A stretch of DNA of 6,920 nt, taken from positions 1 through 6,920 of the forward strand of contig DPSD01000684.1 in assembly GCA_003538495.1 (NCBI GenBank), in the 5' to 3' direction. The notes beneath the pieces are model-generated. The model saw only the letters and a list, made by a program, of their open reading frames with translations. It was not told the origin of the DNA and ran no database searches. A program made the translations under genes and the position numbers. Positions 6,469 to 6,920 of the stretch are shown one piece after another. This DNA comes from Accumulibacter sp. (GTDB lineage Bacteria > Pseudomonadota > Gammaproteobacteria > Burkholderiales > Rhodocyclaceae). How positions within the stretch are numbered: position 1 is the stretch's first letter; each line of letters begins with the position of its first letter.

Positions 6469-6920
6469 ATGCCGCTTATTCAGACCCAGTCGCTGCTCTT
6501 CCGCGCGGTCGAGGAAGAACGACCGGGGGTGATCTGGAAATCGCTGTTCGGTGAGTTCTGGCCGTCGTATCGCCGCTGGTATCTGCAGGGCGGCGAGGCG
6601 GCGCGCCCCTACTATCTGCCGTGCCTGCGGGCGCTGCGCAAGCACATGCCGGAGCTGCTGCCAACCTATGACAAGCTGGCAGAGCTGGCCGGTGGCGGCG
6701 ACGTGGAAGCGCGCTTTCTGTCGCTGTTCTGTCCGCCGCCGTATGTCACGGCGTGTTCGCAAGTCGCCCTGACCGGCAAGCGGCCGCTACTGGTACGCAA
6801 CTACGACTATCCGCCGCAGCTGTGTGAAGGCGTGATCCTGAAGACGGCATGGAATGGCAGGCAGGTGATTGGCGTCAGCGACTGCGCGTGGGGCTTGCTC
6901 GACGGCATCAACGAGGATGG
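6469..6920 (+). CDS. C45-type autoproteolytic hydrolase/acyltransferase, 3' truncated
   Basis: The first 150 codons of a gene that runs off the right edge. The sequence TACSQVALTGK followed by LLVRNYDYPP and then WGLLDGINEDG is characteristic of peptidase family C45 (acyl-CoA:6-aminopenicillanate acyltransferase-like Ntn-hydrolases, including beta-alanyl-dopamine hydrolase). In this family self-cleavage exposes a cysteine as N-terminal nucleophile, here most likely Cys96. Residues 1-95, rich in Trp, Tyr and Arg, would then be a propeptide or small subunit. RNYDY (110-114) follows at the usual distance, and the WGLLDGINE segment fits the next conserved block. ATG 6469 has only a weak GAGG (6462-6465) three bases upstream, so initiation may depend on coupling to the ATP-grasp gene ending 16 bases before. 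No signal peptide is visible, so it is probably cytoplasmic. It would hydrolyse or transfer an acyl group at an amide bond; the substrate is unknown. The C-terminal part cannot be assessed. Confidence 0.8.
   Translation, partial: MPLIQTQSLLFRAVEEERPGVIWKSLFGEFWPSYRRWYLQGGEAARPYYLPCLRALRKHMPELLPTYDKLAELAGGGDVEARFLSLFCPPPYVTACSQVALTGKRPLLVRNYDYPPQLCEGVILKTAWNGRQVIGVSDCAWGLLDGINED

Noticed and set aside
1..6920. CRISPR arrays, tRNA and rRNA genes
   Set aside because: No regularly spaced repeats and no tRNA- or rRNA-like sequence seen on either strand.

Overview
The window is GC-rich bacterial DNA with strong AGGAGG-type ribosome binding sites, GTG or ATG starts and tightly packed plus-strand genes. 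Codon use (G/C in third positions) looks similar in all the large genes, so none of them stands out as recently acquired. The look of the proteins and spacing suggests a proteobacterium, perhaps a betaproteobacterium of the Rhodocyclales/Accumulibacter type. That placement is an impression from the sequence, not a search result.

Layout. Bases 1-291 look like one end of an insertion sequence: two copies of an IS21-type terminal repeat (231-254 and 265-291) and a partial minus-strand ORF with a transposase-associated motif running off the left edge. Bases 292-661 hold no convincing gene and probably carry the promoter and leader of the next operon. Then come gabD (678-2132, succinate-semialdehyde dehydrogenase) and gabT (2162-3466, 4-aminobutyrate transaminase), 29 bases apart and surely one transcript. 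Three hairpins follow gabT (3480-3556), inside a 355-base gap. A second plus-strand operon starts at 3822: a nitrilase-superfamily amidohydrolase (3822-4820), an ATP-grasp ligase with an N-terminal membrane segment and a second in-frame start (4857-6452), and the beginning of a C45-type autoproteolytic Ntn-hydrolase/acyltransferase (6469 to the right edge).

How the genes may work together. GabT and GabD convert 4-aminobutyrate (GABA), or a similar omega-amino acid, through the semialdehyde to succinate, and this part is secure. The second operon joins one enzyme class that makes amide or peptide bonds using ATP (ATP-grasp) with two unrelated classes that break or transfer amide bonds (nitrilase superfamily and C45). 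No pathway I know combines these three. A reasonable hypothesis is that the operon builds and/or hydrolyses an amide conjugate of an omega-amino acid or amine, and that GabT-GabD consume the released amino acid. The substrate cannot be read from the sequence. This three-gene set beside gabDT is the best candidate here for an undescribed system.
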